Shown here: in pieces, positions 26,403 to 36,656 of the stretch
Position numbering within the stretch: the stretch's first letter is position 1
How the letters are laid out: every line of letters starts with the position of its first letter
Assembly: GCF_002864685.1 (NCBI RefSeq)
Contig: NZ_NMQZ01000010.1
Coordinates: 1 to 64,000, forward strand
Reading direction: 5' to 3'
DNA: 64,000 nucleotides
DNA from: Alloalcanivorax mobilis
GTDB lineage: Bacteria > Pseudomonadota > Gammaproteobacteria > Pseudomonadales > Alcanivoracaceae
Notes under the pieces: generated by a model
Database searches by the model: none
What the model was told of the DNA's origin: nothing
Seen by the model: only the letters and a program-made list of their open reading frames with translations
Position numbers and translations under genes: made by a program

Positions 26403-27098
26403 ATGGCAACAATCATGACCACCCCTCCCGGCTCCCATACCGCGAGCCCCAAACTCACGGTGCTCAAACAGTTCGCCCGAGTCGCCAAGGCGCTCGGCCA
26501 TGAGTACCGTCTGGTGCTGCTTGAGCTGCTCGCCCAGGGGGAGCAAAGCGTGGAGGGCCTGGCGCGGCACTGTCGCCAGCCGGTCGCCAATATTTCCCAG
26601 CATCTGCAGCAGTTGCGCCGTGCCGGCCTGGTGCAGGCCAGACGCGATGGCAAGTACGTGCGCTACCGTCTTTCCGGCGACGAGGTGCTGACGCTGGTCA
26701 GCGCTCTGGAGCGGGTGGCCGAACGGAACCTCACGCAGGTGCGTGACACCGTGCAACTTTACTACCACGCCCGCGACGACCTGGAACCGGTCACCGTGGA
26801 CGAATTGATGAGGCGCCTGCGCGACAGCGAGGTCACCGTGCTGGATGTGCGCCCCGGTGACGAATTCGTGCAGGGCCACGTGCCCGGCGCCATCAATATT
26901 CCCTTCCATGAGTTGGAGGCACGCTTGCACGAGTTGCCCGATGACCGCGAAATCGTCGCCTACTGCCGTGGCCCTTACTGCATGCTCGCGTTTGAAACCG
27001 TGGCGCGCTTACGCCACGCCGGGCGGGCGGTGCGGCGCCTCAAAGAGGGCTTCCCGAAATGGCGGGAACAGGGCCTGCCAACGGAAGTGGGCGTCTGA
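26403..27098 (+). CDS. ArsR-type winged-helix regulator fused to a rhodanese domain
   Basis: 231 residues from ATG at 26403; ATG at 26415 is equally possible, and longer starts lack a ribosome site. Residues about 20-100 form the ArsR winged helix (FARVAKALGHEYRLVLLELLAQGEQSVEGLA...NISQHLQQLRRAGLV...KYVRYRL). Residues about 130-230 form a rhodanese domain, DVRPGDEFVQGHVPGAINIPF, with active-site loop CRGPYC. The catalytic Cys is retained, so it may carry or sense a persulfide. Such fusions regulate sulfur or redox responses; target unknown. A thioesterase gene follows after 35 bp. Confidence 0.88.
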   Translation: MATIMTTPPGSHTASPKLTVLKQFARVAKALGHEYRLVLLELLAQGEQSVEGLARHCRQPVANISQHLQQLRRAGLVQARRDGKYVRYRLSGDEVLTLVSALERVAERNLTQVRDTVQLYYHARDDLEPVTVDELMRRLRDSEVTVLDVRPGDEFVQGHVPGAINIPFHELEARLHELPDDREIVAYCRGPYCMLAFETVARLRHAGRAVRRLKEGFPKWREQGLPTEVGV

Positions 27099-27133
27099 CC
27101 CGCGGGCCACTTAACAATAAAAGGATCACACCC

Positions 27134-27949
27134 ATGACATCCGCTTTGTTTATTCGTGAAGGGCAACTTTTTCTGCCCACCCAGGCCGCGGGCGGGCCCT
27201 GGAGCCCCGAGTACCTGCACGGCGGCTCGCCGGCCGGCCTGCTCGCCTGGCAATTGGAACAGGCCACCGCCGACACCGGCCTGCGGCTGGCCCGCCTGAG
27301 CGTGGATCTGCTGCGCCCGGTGCCGGCGAAACCCTTGCAAGTGGAGATCGAGGTGGTCCGCTCCGGGCGTCGCCTGCGGCTGCTGGCGGCCAACCTCAAC
27401 GCGGACGGTGTCACGGTGTGCCGCGCCAGCGCCCTGTATCTTGAGCAGGTGCCCGTGGACGTACCCGATTTCGGCCGCTTCCCGGCCGAGACGCTGCCGC
27501 GCGGCGACCACCCCGCCGCCACCCTGGTGGAGGTGGCTCAGCGGCAACGCAAAACGCCGCCATTGACCCTGCCCGGGCTGCACAGCACCGCGCAGGTGGG
27601 GCTGATCGATGGGGTCGATGGGCGCGGGTGGGGCCGGGTGTGGATGCGCTTGCCGGTGCCGGTTGTCGCCGGCGAGCCCTGCTCCAGTACCGTTCAGGCG
27701 GCCACCTTGTCCGATTTTGGCAATGGCATTGCCCAGCTTCGGGTGGCCGAGAACACCGGCAGCATCAATGCCGACATCAGCCTCTATCTGCACCGCGAGC
27801 CGCGCGGCGAATGGCTCGGCCTGGATGCCCGCTCCCGCATGGAAGGCCACGGCAACGGGCTGGTGGAAACCACTCTCTATGATGAAACCGGGCCAGTGGG
27901 CCGGGTTCTCCAGGCCACCCTGGCGATGCCGGTGTACGCCGGCGAATAG
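27134..27949 (+). CDS. Thioesterase family protein (TesB-like double hotdog)
   Basis: 271 residues, ATG behind AAGGATCAC. Two hotdog halves. The N-terminal half has GPWSPEYLHGGSPAGLLAWQLEQA and ARLSVDLLRPVPAKPLQVEIEVVRSGRRLRLL; the C-terminal half has ATLSDFGNGIAQL and INADISLYLHREPRGEWLGLDARSRMEGHGNGLVETTLYDETGPVGRVLQATL, the strand pattern of acyl-CoA thioesterase II relatives. Likely hydrolyses acyl-CoA in the cytosol; chain length unknown. Probably co-transcribed with the ArsR-rhodanese gene. Confidence 0.88.
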   Translation: MTSALFIREGQLFLPTQAAGGPWSPEYLHGGSPAGLLAWQLEQATADTGLRLARLSVDLLRPVPAKPLQVEIEVVRSGRRLRLLAANLNADGVTVCRASALYLEQVPVDVPDFGRFPAETLPRGDHPAATLVEVAQRQRKTPPLTLPGLHSTAQVGLIDGVDGRGWGRVWMRLPVPVVAGEPCSSTVQAATLSDFGNGIAQLRVAENTGSINADISLYLHREPRGEWLGLDARSRMEGHGNGLVETTLYDETGPVGRVLQATLAMPVYAGE

Positions 27950-27961
27950 CCGCCAGCGGCC

Positions 27962-28420
27962 TCAGAACCAGGGCTTTTTGTTGAGCACATAGGTTTGTTC
28001 GAACTCTTCATCACTCTTGGTGAGATAGATGATTCCCTCGACAAACGCGATCACGCCCAGCACCAGATTGGGCAGGCCGAACAAAAACGCGGTGATCACC
28101 CACCCCACCGTGTTCACCAGCAAAAAAACCAACCCCGGGCCGATGTAGCCGAGGTAGAACTTGTGAACGCCGAAGCCGCCCAATAGCAACGCGAACAAAC
28201 CGGCGGCAACCTTGCTCTTGGCACCGGGCGCGCCGGCCACCGCCACCCGGTACACCGCGGTGGCCTCGGTGCCTTCCAGTTGGAAATCCACCGCCATGCC
28301 CGGCACCGGCGCCGCCTCACCTTTCCACTGGGCACCGACAAAGGTGTAGCGATAACCGTCTTCGCCAGAGATTATTCCCGCGCCGCTCTGCACGGAAAAT
28401 TCCAGAATTTGCCCTCTCAC
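27962..28420 (-). CDS. Cold-shock-like plus TM2 domain membrane protein
   Basis: 152 residues from GTG at 28420, behind AGGGAGAG. Residues 1-60 resemble a cold-shock/OB fold (RGQILEFSVQSGAGIISGEDGYRYTFVGAQWKG...GMAVDFQLEG). Residues about 72-145 are a TM2 domain: two helices with the KVAAGLFALLLGGFGVHKFYLG signature. TM2 proteins are membrane proteins of poorly defined function. It converges on the thioesterase gene, with 12 bp between stops. Confidence 0.88.
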   Translation of the reverse strand: MRGQILEFSVQSGAGIISGEDGYRYTFVGAQWKGEAAPVPGMAVDFQLEGTEATAVYRVAVAGAPGAKSKVAAGLFALLLGGFGVHKFYLGYIGPGLVFLLVNTVGWVITAFLFGLPNLVLGVIAFVEGIIYLTKSDEEFEQTYVLNKKPWF

Positions 28421-28520
28421 CGCACTCTCCCTTGTTCCCATTGAAGACGCCAACGGCACACGGTAACCAGGGCACGCGGCCCCAACAACCTTTTCAACAC
28501 ATGCTGAGTGGGACTCCGCC

Positions 28521-29426
28521 TCAGCCTTTCTCCGCGTGGTCGGGTCTGACGCTCACGGTGGCGGTCAGGCCGGCCACCAGGCGCACGTCCTCGGGCACAT
28601 CCTCCAGCGCGATGCGCACCGGTACCCGTTGCGCCAGGCGCACCCAGGTGAAGGTCGGGTTGATGTTGGCGAGCAGCCCGGAACCGGTGCTGCGTTCGCG
28701 ATCCTCGATGGCGGCGGTGACGCTCTCCACCCGGCCGTGCAACAAGGTGCCCTGCCCCATCAGATGAATGTCCACCGGATCACCGACGTGAATTTTGCCG
28801 AGCTTGGTTTCTTCGAAATAACCCTCCACTCGTAAGGTGTCGGTGTCCAGCAACGCCAGCACCGGCTGGCTGGCGCTGACATAGTCACCGGGCTGCAAAT
28901 TCAGGTTGGTGACCGTGCCGTTGACCGGCGCCACCACCTGAGCACGCTCCAGATTCAGGCGTGCCAGGTCCCGGTCGGCCTGCGCCTTAAGGTAGGCGGC
29001 GTTGGCCTTTTCCAGCTCGGTGCGGGCCTGATCCACCGCCTGGCGGGAGATCGCCTTGCCCAACCGGCGATAACGGGATAACTCCCGCTTGGCCTCATTG
29101 AGGGCGGCGCTGGCGCCGGCCATGGCCGCGTCCGCCTGGCGCTCCGCCAACTGAAACCGGCGCGCGTCAATGCGAAACAGCACATCGCCCTGCTTGACGC
29201 TGGCGTTATCGCGCACCAGCACTTCACTGACCGGCCCGGACACATCGGCGGCGATCGCCACCACGTCGGCGCGCACGTGCGCGTCGCGGGTCCAGGGCGC
29301 CACGGTGTAATAATCCCAAAGGCCGTGGCCAATCTGAAAAGCCACGGCCACCACCGCCAGAGTCATCAACACCCGGCCGGTTTTGGCGAATACGGTTTTC
29401 ATAGGGTTATTCATGCGTTTACTCAT
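28521..29426 (-). CDS. HlyD family membrane fusion protein (AaeA-like)
   Basis: 301 residues, ATG at 29426 in an ATGA overlap with the small DUF1656 gene. One N-terminal membrane anchor (VLMTLAVVAVAFQIGHGLWDYY), a biotinyl-lipoyl-like hairpin flanked by coiled coil (about 60-170, QVVAPVNGTVTNLNLQPGDYVSASQPVLALLDTD) and a beta-barrel. It links an inner-membrane FUSC-type pump to an outer-membrane channel. Last gene of the MarR-FUSC-DUF1656-HlyD unit. No outer-membrane factor gene is present nearby. Confidence 0.93.
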   Translation of the reverse strand: MSKRMNNPMKTVFAKTGRVLMTLAVVAVAFQIGHGLWDYYTVAPWTRDAHVRADVVAIAADVSGPVSEVLVRDNASVKQGDVLFRIDARRFQLAERQADAAMAGASAALNEAKRELSRYRRLGKAISRQAVDQARTELEKANAAYLKAQADRDLARLNLERAQVVAPVNGTVTNLNLQPGDYVSASQPVLALLDTDTLRVEGYFEETKLGKIHVGDPVDIHLMGQGTLLHGRVESVTAAIEDRERSTGSGLLANINPTFTWVRLAQRVPVRIALEDVPEDVRLVAGLTATVSVRPDHAEKG

Positions 29427-29635
29427 GCGTTTATTTGCTCAAAAAGATAAAAAAACGCGCCCAGCAACACCACGTATAAGGCCAGATCGAACAACGCCCG
29501 GTGCCACACCAGCCGATAAAACCCGCTGCGTTCCAGCACCAGCCGCAGGCCACGGCTGGCCACGTAGGCGACCAGCATCAGGGCCATGAAGGTGGGCACG
29601 AACACGCCGTGGATATCCAGTTCGGCCATCGCCAT
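29423..29635 (-). CDS. DUF1656 (AaeX-like) small membrane protein
   Basis: 70 residues from ATG at 29635, behind GGAGGCAGG. AELDIHGVFVPTF opens, followed by two membrane helices (VFVPTFMALMLVAYVASRGL and ALFDLALYVVLLGAFFYLF) with the GFYRLVWHRALFD loop characteristic of DUF1656. It is a constant companion of FUSC/HlyD aromatic-acid efflux units. Overlaps the end of the HlyD gene and starts right at the FUSC stop. Confidence 0.92.
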   Translation of the reverse strand: MAMAELDIHGVFVPTFMALMLVAYVASRGLRLVLERSGFYRLVWHRALFDLALYVVLLGAFFYLFEQINA

Positions 29636-29637
29636 GA

Positions 29638-31695
29638 TCAACCTGCCTCCGACAACAATGGCAACACCGTGGGCGCCTGCGCGACCGGGCCCGGTGCCTG
29701 CGGGTAAAGAGCGCGACGCAGCCCCACCAGCGCTTCCGCCGTGTTGCGCGCGGCGTCGCCGCGGGCGCGGTCGAGCGTGATTGCCAGGGCCCCGTCGATG
29801 GTGTCGCGCAACGCCGTCGTCGCGGGCAACGCGGACCGCCGCGCCAGGCGCTCGCGAAACAGCTCGGCCACGCCAGCCAGCACGCCGTTGACGCGCTGCT
29901 TGACCGGTTCCGGCAAGATCCGCCGGTCACGTTGCAGCGCCAGAATGTTGTAGCCCACGCGCAGCTCGGCGAGCACGTCCACCCTGGCCAGCTCTTCGCT
30001 GTCCCCGTTGGCCAGCCGGGGCATTAATTGCCCGAGCCGATCCACGGTGCGGCTGGAAAGCGTCGCATGGTCGTGCAGCCGGGTTCCGGCGGCCATCTCC
30101 GCCATGTCCCGCCAACCCGCGTGAACCAGGCGGCGGGCCACCAGCCCGGCGCCGAACGGCTTGGTGACCAGCGTCCATACCAGCGCGAAGCCGACGCCGC
30201 CCATCACCGCCAAACCCTGATCCATGTAGGTCACGAAGTTCATGTTGTAACGGGATTGCATCGCCAGCGAGGCGGCACTGTTGACCATCAGCATCATCAT
30301 CATCAGGGTGCGCTCCGGGTGCGGCAGAAACGCCGCGCCAATGATGAACGTCGGCGCCAGCACCATCACCACCAACTCAAAATCGTGGATGCGCGGGAAC
30401 AGCCCGAACAGGTAAACACCGGCCACCAGCTGACTGAACGCGAAGAAAATCAGCATCACCCGCATCGGTACCGCCGGCTGATCCAAGGTGCCGAAGAAAC
30501 AACAGGCCACCGCGGTCATCGCCATGAAATAGGCGCCGCCGGTCCAGCCACTGGCGATCCAGATCAGGCCGGCGAGGAACGCCGCGCACACCACCGACGC
30601 CGCGGAAAACAGCATCAAACCGTAGTCGTAATGGCGCGCCGAGGTACCCAGGGGCCGGTGCCGCAGCGCCGGCTTCCAGACCGGATCATCGTCGTTGGCG
30701 GCGATCTTGCGTTGCAGCACCAGACAGTCCTGCCACAGATCCACCAGTTCCTTGAGGCGGGCGAGCAGACTGGCTTGCATCATCACGTGCCAGTGGTGCA
30801 TGGCGGCACGCTCCGGTTGCAGTGCGGTGATGGCGGCGGTGAACCGCTCGGCGCGAGCTTCGTCCTCGTCACCACCGGCAATCCAGGCGGCGATCTCGTC
30901 GCTGAGCGTCTGTAGCCGCGCGGGCATAGCCGGGCCGTCCATGCGCACCGCATGCAAGCGATCCGCCAACGACGACAGCACCGGCAACAACAGCAGCAAG
31001 CGGCCATGCAGAGCCCGCGCCCAATGGCGCACGCCCCGCGAACCGCTGTCATGGGCGAGTTGGCTGATCAGCATGTCCAGCTCGCCGATTCCAGAGGCCA
31101 GCCGTTGTCGGCCCAAAGAGGCCGACGGCTCGACGCCGCCGACCAGAATGTCCCGGGCCCAACCGCCCGCTTCGTTCAGCCACTGGCTGGCGCGGGCGCC
31201 CACCTGGGGGCCAACGCTGAACGGAAACACCACCGCCCCCACCACGCTGGCGCACACGATGCCGACAATGATCTCCTCGGCGCGGGCCACCGCCACCTCG
31301 AAGATCGCCCCCGGGGTGTTCAATTCCGGCAGCGCCACCAGCGACAGGGTGTAGCCCGCGAGCATGAACACATAGCTGCGCGGCGTGCGATCCAGCATCG
31401 AAAAATAGAGCAGACAGCCGGTCCACACCGCCACCGCCAGAATCAGCAGTTCCGGCGCATTGACCAGCGCCGGCACCATCACCACCGCCGCGCCAGCGCC
31501 CAGCAACGTGCCCAGGGTGCGATACAGTGCCTTGGAAAGGGTGGCGCCGGTGAGTGGATTGGCGACCACGTAGACAGTGGTCATCGCCCAATACGGCCGG
31601 GGCAGGTCAAACAGCAGCGCGATGTACAGGGCCAGCATCGCCGCGGTAAAGGTCTTCGCGGAGAAGATCCAGTCTCTCCAACCCGGCCAGGTCAT
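29638..31695 (-). CDS. FUSC family inner-membrane efflux protein (AaeB-like)
   Basis: 685 residues. Two six-helix membrane bundles (about 15-180 and 365-530) each followed by a cytosolic helical domain; the PYWAMTTVYVVANPLTGATLSKALYRTLGTLLGA stretch is the FUSC signature. Proton-driven export of aromatic carboxylic acids or fusaric acid-like compounds is known for the family. ATGA overlap with the upstream MarR gene points to tight co-regulation. The cargo here is not identifiable. Confidence 0.93.
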   Translation of the reverse strand: MTWPGWRDWIFSAKTFTAAMLALYIALLFDLPRPYWAMTTVYVVANPLTGATLSKALYRTLGTLLGAGAAVVMVPALVNAPELLILAVAVWTGCLLYFSMLDRTPRSYVFMLAGYTLSLVALPELNTPGAIFEVAVARAEEIIVGIVCASVVGAVVFPFSVGPQVGARASQWLNEAGGWARDILVGGVEPSASLGRQRLASGIGELDMLISQLAHDSGSRGVRHWARALHGRLLLLLPVLSSLADRLHAVRMDGPAMPARLQTLSDEIAAWIAGGDEDEARAERFTAAITALQPERAAMHHWHVMMQASLLARLKELVDLWQDCLVLQRKIAANDDDPVWKPALRHRPLGTSARHYDYGLMLFSAASVVCAAFLAGLIWIASGWTGGAYFMAMTAVACCFFGTLDQPAVPMRVMLIFFAFSQLVAGVYLFGLFPRIHDFELVVMVLAPTFIIGAAFLPHPERTLMMMMLMVNSAASLAMQSRYNMNFVTYMDQGLAVMGGVGFALVWTLVTKPFGAGLVARRLVHAGWRDMAEMAAGTRLHDHATLSSRTVDRLGQLMPRLANGDSEELARVDVLAELRVGYNILALQRDRRILPEPVKQRVNGVLAGVAELFRERLARRSALPATTALRDTIDGALAITLDRARGDAARNTAEALVGLRRALYPQAPGPVAQAPTVLPLLSEAG

Positions 31696-32162
31696 CGCGT
31701 TGAATCAGCGTCCGAATCGTCCGCTGTCTCCTCGCTGGCGCGCTGGATCGCCTCGAACACCCGCAAGGTGGCCTTGATGTCCTCCGCCGGCAGTTTGCCC
31801 AGCACCTGTTTGCGCAGGCCGGTCAGCTCATCTTCAATCAGCGCCACCAGCCGCTCGCCGTCCCGCGTCAGCCAGATGGTCTTGGCGCGGCGGTCTTCCG
31901 GATCGTCGCGCCGCTCCAGCAACCCGGCCTCGCCGAGCTGATCCAGCAGGCGCACCAGCGAGGTGCTCTCAATGCCGATGTAACCGGCCAGGGTAATTTG
32001 CCGGACCCCGCCGCCCAGGCGGCCGATCCAGATCAGCACCGCCGCGCGGGCTTCGGAAATGCCATGCACCGCCAGCCGCTGCTCCGCCAGGCGGCGCCAT
32101 TGGCGCCCGGCTTGCAGCAACGAGGCGGTCAGGGTCTGTCGATCTTGGGGAGGTGTTTTCAT
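31692..32162 (-). CDS. MarR family transcriptional regulator
   Basis: 156 residues from ATG at 32162 (MKTPPQDRQTLTASLLQAG). The winged helix spans about 30-110: VHGISEARAAVLIWIGRLGGGVRQITLAGYIGIESTSLVRLLDQLGEAGLLERRDDPEDRRAKTIWLT, with the DPEDRRAK wing typical of MarR. It probably represses the downstream FUSC-DUF1656-HlyD genes until an aromatic acid binds. The palindrome at 32190-32203 lies 28 bp upstream of the start. Confidence 0.92.
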   Translation of the reverse strand: MKTPPQDRQTLTASLLQAGRQWRRLAEQRLAVHGISEARAAVLIWIGRLGGGVRQITLAGYIGIESTSLVRLLDQLGEAGLLERRDDPEDRRAKTIWLTRDGERLVALIEDELTGLRKQVLGKLPAEDIKATLRVFEAIQRASEETADDSDADSTR

Positions 32163-32189
32163 GATGGGCAGATTGTACGTATAAACATT

Positions 32190-32203
32190 GTTCGCATGCA
32201 AAC
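32190..32203. promoter_or_regulatory. MarR-type operator palindrome
   Basis: GTTCGCATGCAAAC, a 14-bp near-perfect palindrome centred on GCATGC, in the promoter region of the MarR gene. Autoregulation through this site is inferred from position and symmetry. Confidence 0.5.
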
Positions 32204-32377
32204 TATTATTTCGGAGAACGCCGCCTTCCACCTCTGCCCCTCGGTGGCGGAAGATCGGAACTTGAACGATTGGCTGGGGCCTCACCCTCAGCCCCAGGCC
32301 TTCGGCCCAACTGCCCCGGGGACCACACTGCCATCACCGATTTCCCAACCGGAGCATTGAAATAGTTACAAACCCAA

Positions 32378-33238
<861 letters not shown>

Positions 33239-33301
33239 CTATTCAGGCGGATGTTGAAAGAATCGAGCAGGACCCTGCTGAGCCACCATGAGCGGAACGC
33301 T

Positions 33302-33892
33302 TCATGTGCGCGGGACATCGCTCAACCAGCTCGTCACACGTTCCATCGTTCGCCGCTCCTGGTCCATCTCCATGACGAAACCGTCGAGCAGTCGTGCCTT
33401 CGGTGCGTGGCTGGCGAGCACGGACTTGCTGTTGCCTGCCCCGTAGCCACCGTGGGTAATGAATGGGATCAGGGTCTTGCCCGACAGGTCATGCGCGGAC
33501 AGGAAAGATCGGATCACCGGAGGCACGCTCGTGCCCCAGATGGGAAAACCGAGGAACACCGTGTCGTAGCCCGCCATGGCGGATACCTCCGCTTCCAGTG
33601 GCGGTTGATAGCCGCTGTCACGTTCCTTGCGGGCCTGTTCGACCGTTTGCTCGTAGTCTTCGGGATAGGGGCTGGCGGGCCGGATTTCGAACAGGTCAGT
33701 ACCACGCTGCCGGTGGATCAGACCGGCGACGACGCGCGTATTGCCGGACCGCGAGAAATAGACAACCAGTGTTCGCGAGCCCACCCGGCGCATCTCGCCG
33801 CCACGAGTATTGGATGCCGCCACGACTCCGAGAGGGAGTGCGGCCAGCGCAGCGATCACGGTACGTCGGGTCGAATCATGGGCAGAAGTCAT
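33302..33892 (-). CDS. Flavodoxin with a twin-arginine-type export signal
   Basis: 196 residues from ATG at 33892. N-terminus STRRTVIAALAALPLGVVAAS carries a twin-Arg followed by a hydrophobic core, as in Tat signals or signal anchors. The flavodoxin domain follows: phosphate loop YFSRSGNTRVVAGLI, aromatic-loop FPIWGTSVPPVIRSFL, and FITHGGYGAGNS. FMN is inserted in the cytosol, so Tat export would make sense. A role with the neighbouring reductases and cupin is inference. Confidence 0.85.
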   Translation of the reverse strand: MTSAHDSTRRTVIAALAALPLGVVAASNTRGGEMRRVGSRTLVVYFSRSGNTRVVAGLIHRQRGTDLFEIRPASPYPEDYEQTVEQARKERDSGYQPPLEAEVSAMAGYDTVFLGFPIWGTSVPPVIRSFLSAHDLSGKTLIPFITHGGYGAGNSKSVLASHAPKARLLDGFVMEMDQERRTMERVTSWLSDVPRT

Positions 33893-33908
33893 CGGAGCCT
33901 CTCTGAAG

Positions 33909-34938
<1,030 letters not shown>

Positions 34939-34986
34939 CAACACTAGATGGCATAATTGGAAAAGGTTAATAACCGGAGCGCATAA

Positions 34987-35880
34987 ATGCCGATCAAGGG
35001 TTATGAGCAACTCGCGATTTTTTCGGTCGTGGCACGTGAACGTAGCTTTACTCGCGCGGCGGCTAAACTCGGCATGTCACAGCCCGCCCTGAGCCGGTCC
35101 ATGCGTCAGTTGGAGGAACGTCTGGGCATTCGGCTCCTTGCACGCACAACCCGTAGCGTTTCCGCCACCGAAGCGGGAGAGCATCTGCTTCAGGTGATCA
35201 CCCCCCGATTTGAAGAGATCGACGCAGAGCTGGGGCTGCTCAGTAAGTTTCGGGATAAACCCGCGGGCAAGTTGCGCATCACCGCTGGAGAACATCCAGC
35301 CATCACGATTCTGCAACCCGCGCTCGCGAAAATCTTGCCGGAGCATCCAGACATCCACATCGAAGTAATTATTGACTATGGCCTGACCGATATCGTGGCC
35401 GAAGGCTACGACGCGGGTGTGCGGCTCGGTGAACAAGTCGCCCGGGACATGATTGCGATGCGTATCGGCCCTGACGTGCGGATGGCCGTGGTCGGTTCTC
35501 CTGACTACTTCGCTCGGCATCAGCGGCCCAAGACCCCGCGCGATCTGATCTCGCACAACTGCATTACTATCCGCCTGCCGACCTACGGCGGCATCTTCCC
35601 CTGGGAGTTCGAAAAGAAAGGGGTGGAGTTGAAGGTGCGTGTCGAAGGCCAGCTTATCTTTAACAATATCGCTATGCGACTGGACGCTGCTCTCAAGGGG
35701 TTGGGCCTGGCCTACATGCCCGAGGATTTGGTACAGACGCACGTCGAGGCAGGTAGATTGACACGCGTGCTCTCGGACTGGTGCCCTCCGATCCCGGGAT
35801 ACCAGCTCTACTATCCAAGCCGGCGCCAAAGCTCGCCCGCCTTCACGGTGCTACGTGACGCCCTGCGTTACTTGGGCTGA
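34987..35880 (+). CDS. LysR family transcriptional regulator
   Basis: 297 residues. N-terminal HTH at 5-65 (LAIFSVVARERSFTRAAAKLGMSQPALSRSMRQLEERLGIRLLARTTRSVSATEAG), then the effector domain (KLRITAGEHPAITILQPALAKILPEHPDIHIEVIIDYGLTDIVAEGYDAGVRLGE), of the subgroup acting on nearby reductase genes. Base composition looks lower in GC than the flanking housekeeping genes. Its end overlaps the cupin gene by 13 bp on the opposite strand. Inducer unknown. Confidence 0.93.
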   Translation: MPIKGYEQLAIFSVVARERSFTRAAAKLGMSQPALSRSMRQLEERLGIRLLARTTRSVSATEAGEHLLQVITPRFEEIDAELGLLSKFRDKPAGKLRITAGEHPAITILQPALAKILPEHPDIHIEVIIDYGLTDIVAEGYDAGVRLGEQVARDMIAMRIGPDVRMAVVGSPDYFARHQRPKTPRDLISHNCITIRLPTYGGIFPWEFEKKGVELKVRVEGQLIFNNIAMRLDAALKGLGLAYMPEDLVQTHVEAGRLTRVLSDWCPPIPGYQLYYPSRRQSSPAFTVLRDALRYLG

Positions 35881-36209
35881 CTCGCCAGATAGCGGGCCTC
35901 AGTCACCCGCTCCATCCAATCGACCGATTTCCCGTCCTGCGCTTTCGAGATTGCAATGTGCGTCATGCTGGTTGTACGGGTCGCGCCATGCCAGTGCTTG
36001 ACCCCCGGCGGAACACGGACGACATCACCGGGCCTGATAACCTGAACCGGCCCGTGCCACTGCTGCACCAGCCCCATGCCCGCTGTTACAACCAGCGTCT
36101 GACCCAGTGGATGTGTATGCCAGGCGGTACGAGCGCCCGGCTCGAACATAACACTCGCGCCGCCGATGCGCGCGGGCTCCTCTGCTTGGAATCTTGAGCC
36201 AACCTTCAC
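35868..36209 (-). CDS. Cupin domain protein, N-terminus probably disrupted
   Basis: 113 residues from GTG at 36209. The single cupin has motif 1 GARTAWHTHPLGQTLVV and motif 2 VRVPPGVKHWHGA, with all metal-binding His and Glu-equivalent positions occupied. The frame stays open upstream to about 36280 through residues like those usually found N-terminal in this family (ADHFTGSVKV), but there is no initiator with a ribosome site before it runs into the tRNA-derived repeat. I infer that the repeat displaced the original start. It may be expressed from GTG or be inactive. Confidence 0.7.
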   Translation of the reverse strand: MKVGSRFQAEEPARIGGASVMFEPGARTAWHTHPLGQTLVVTAGMGLVQQWHGPVQVIRPGDVVRVPPGVKHWHGATRTTSMTHIAISKAQDGKSVDWMERVTEARYLASQPK

Positions 36210-36266
36210 CGAGCCGGTGAAATGGTCGGCAGAACCGCGCGTTACTGCGCGGCTGTTGCCGCTTGT

Positions 36267-36344
36267 TCGAACCGGCGGGTTCTCATCAGATCAGCCCTCT
36301 TCGCCATACATAAAAAAGCCCGGCGCGGGGCCGGGCTTTTTTTT
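36267..36344. repeat. tRNA-Ser downstream module, copy A
   Basis: From TCGAACCGGCGGGTTCTCAT through CCCTCTTCGCCATACAT to the GC-rich hairpin with T-run. It matches 36486-36560 with two mismatches, 219 bp apart. It includes a terminator-like hairpin GCCCGGC/GCCGGGC (centre near 36328). A decayed tRNA-Ser 3'-like stretch (GAGAGGGCGGGATTGATTCG) follows near 36389-36408. Confidence 0.8.
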
Positions 36345-36485
36345 AACGCAAGCAAGAGTGCACTGCAACGTTTGGGCGCGCCAGCGGCGCGCCGAGAGGG
36401 CGGGATTGATTCGCGGCTGCGCCGCTCACCCCTTCGGGGCGTCACCGCAAGCGGCGACGTCCTGCGCCGGCCCTTGGCCGGCTGG

Positions 36486-36560
36486 TCGAACCGGCGGGTT
36501 CTCATCAGATCAGCCCTCTCCGCCAGACATAAAAAAGCCCGGCGCGGGGCCGGGCTTTTT
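36486..36560. repeat. tRNA-Ser downstream module, copy B
   Basis: Second copy of the module, adjoining the intact tRNA-Ser. On the minus strand it holds the tRNA terminator (AAAAAAGCCCGGC loop GCCGGGCTTTTTT). On the plus strand it reads CCCTCTCCGCCA, which is the tRNA 3' end in inverted orientation. Confidence 0.8.
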
Positions 36561-36579
36561 TATGTCTGGCGGAGAGGGC
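36513..36579. repeat. Perfect 31-bp-arm palindrome reaching into tRNA-Ser
   Basis: Left arm 36513-36543, 5-nt loop, right arm 36549-36579, all 31 positions complementary. The inner 13 bp form the tRNA terminator with T-runs on both strands; the outer 13 bp of the right arm are the tRNA acceptor/CCA end (36567-36579). The left arm is therefore an inverted copy of the tRNA end. Confidence 0.9.
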
Positions 36580-36656
36580 GGGATTCGAACCCGCGATACG
36601 GTAACCCGTATGGTTCCTTAGCAGGGAACTGGTTTCAGCCACTCACCCACCTCTCC
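36567..36656 (-). tRNA. tRNA-Ser (anticodon GCU)
   Basis: 90 nt including an encoded CCA. Acceptor GGAGAGG/CCTCTCC, anticodon stem GTTCC/GGAAC around loop CTGCTAA (anticodon GCT, reading AGC/AGU), a long variable arm (CATACGGGTTACCGTAT) as in all tRNA-Ser, and T-arm CGGGTTCGAATCCCG. It lies just downstream of csrA on the same strand, the usual place in this gene order. Confidence 0.97.
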
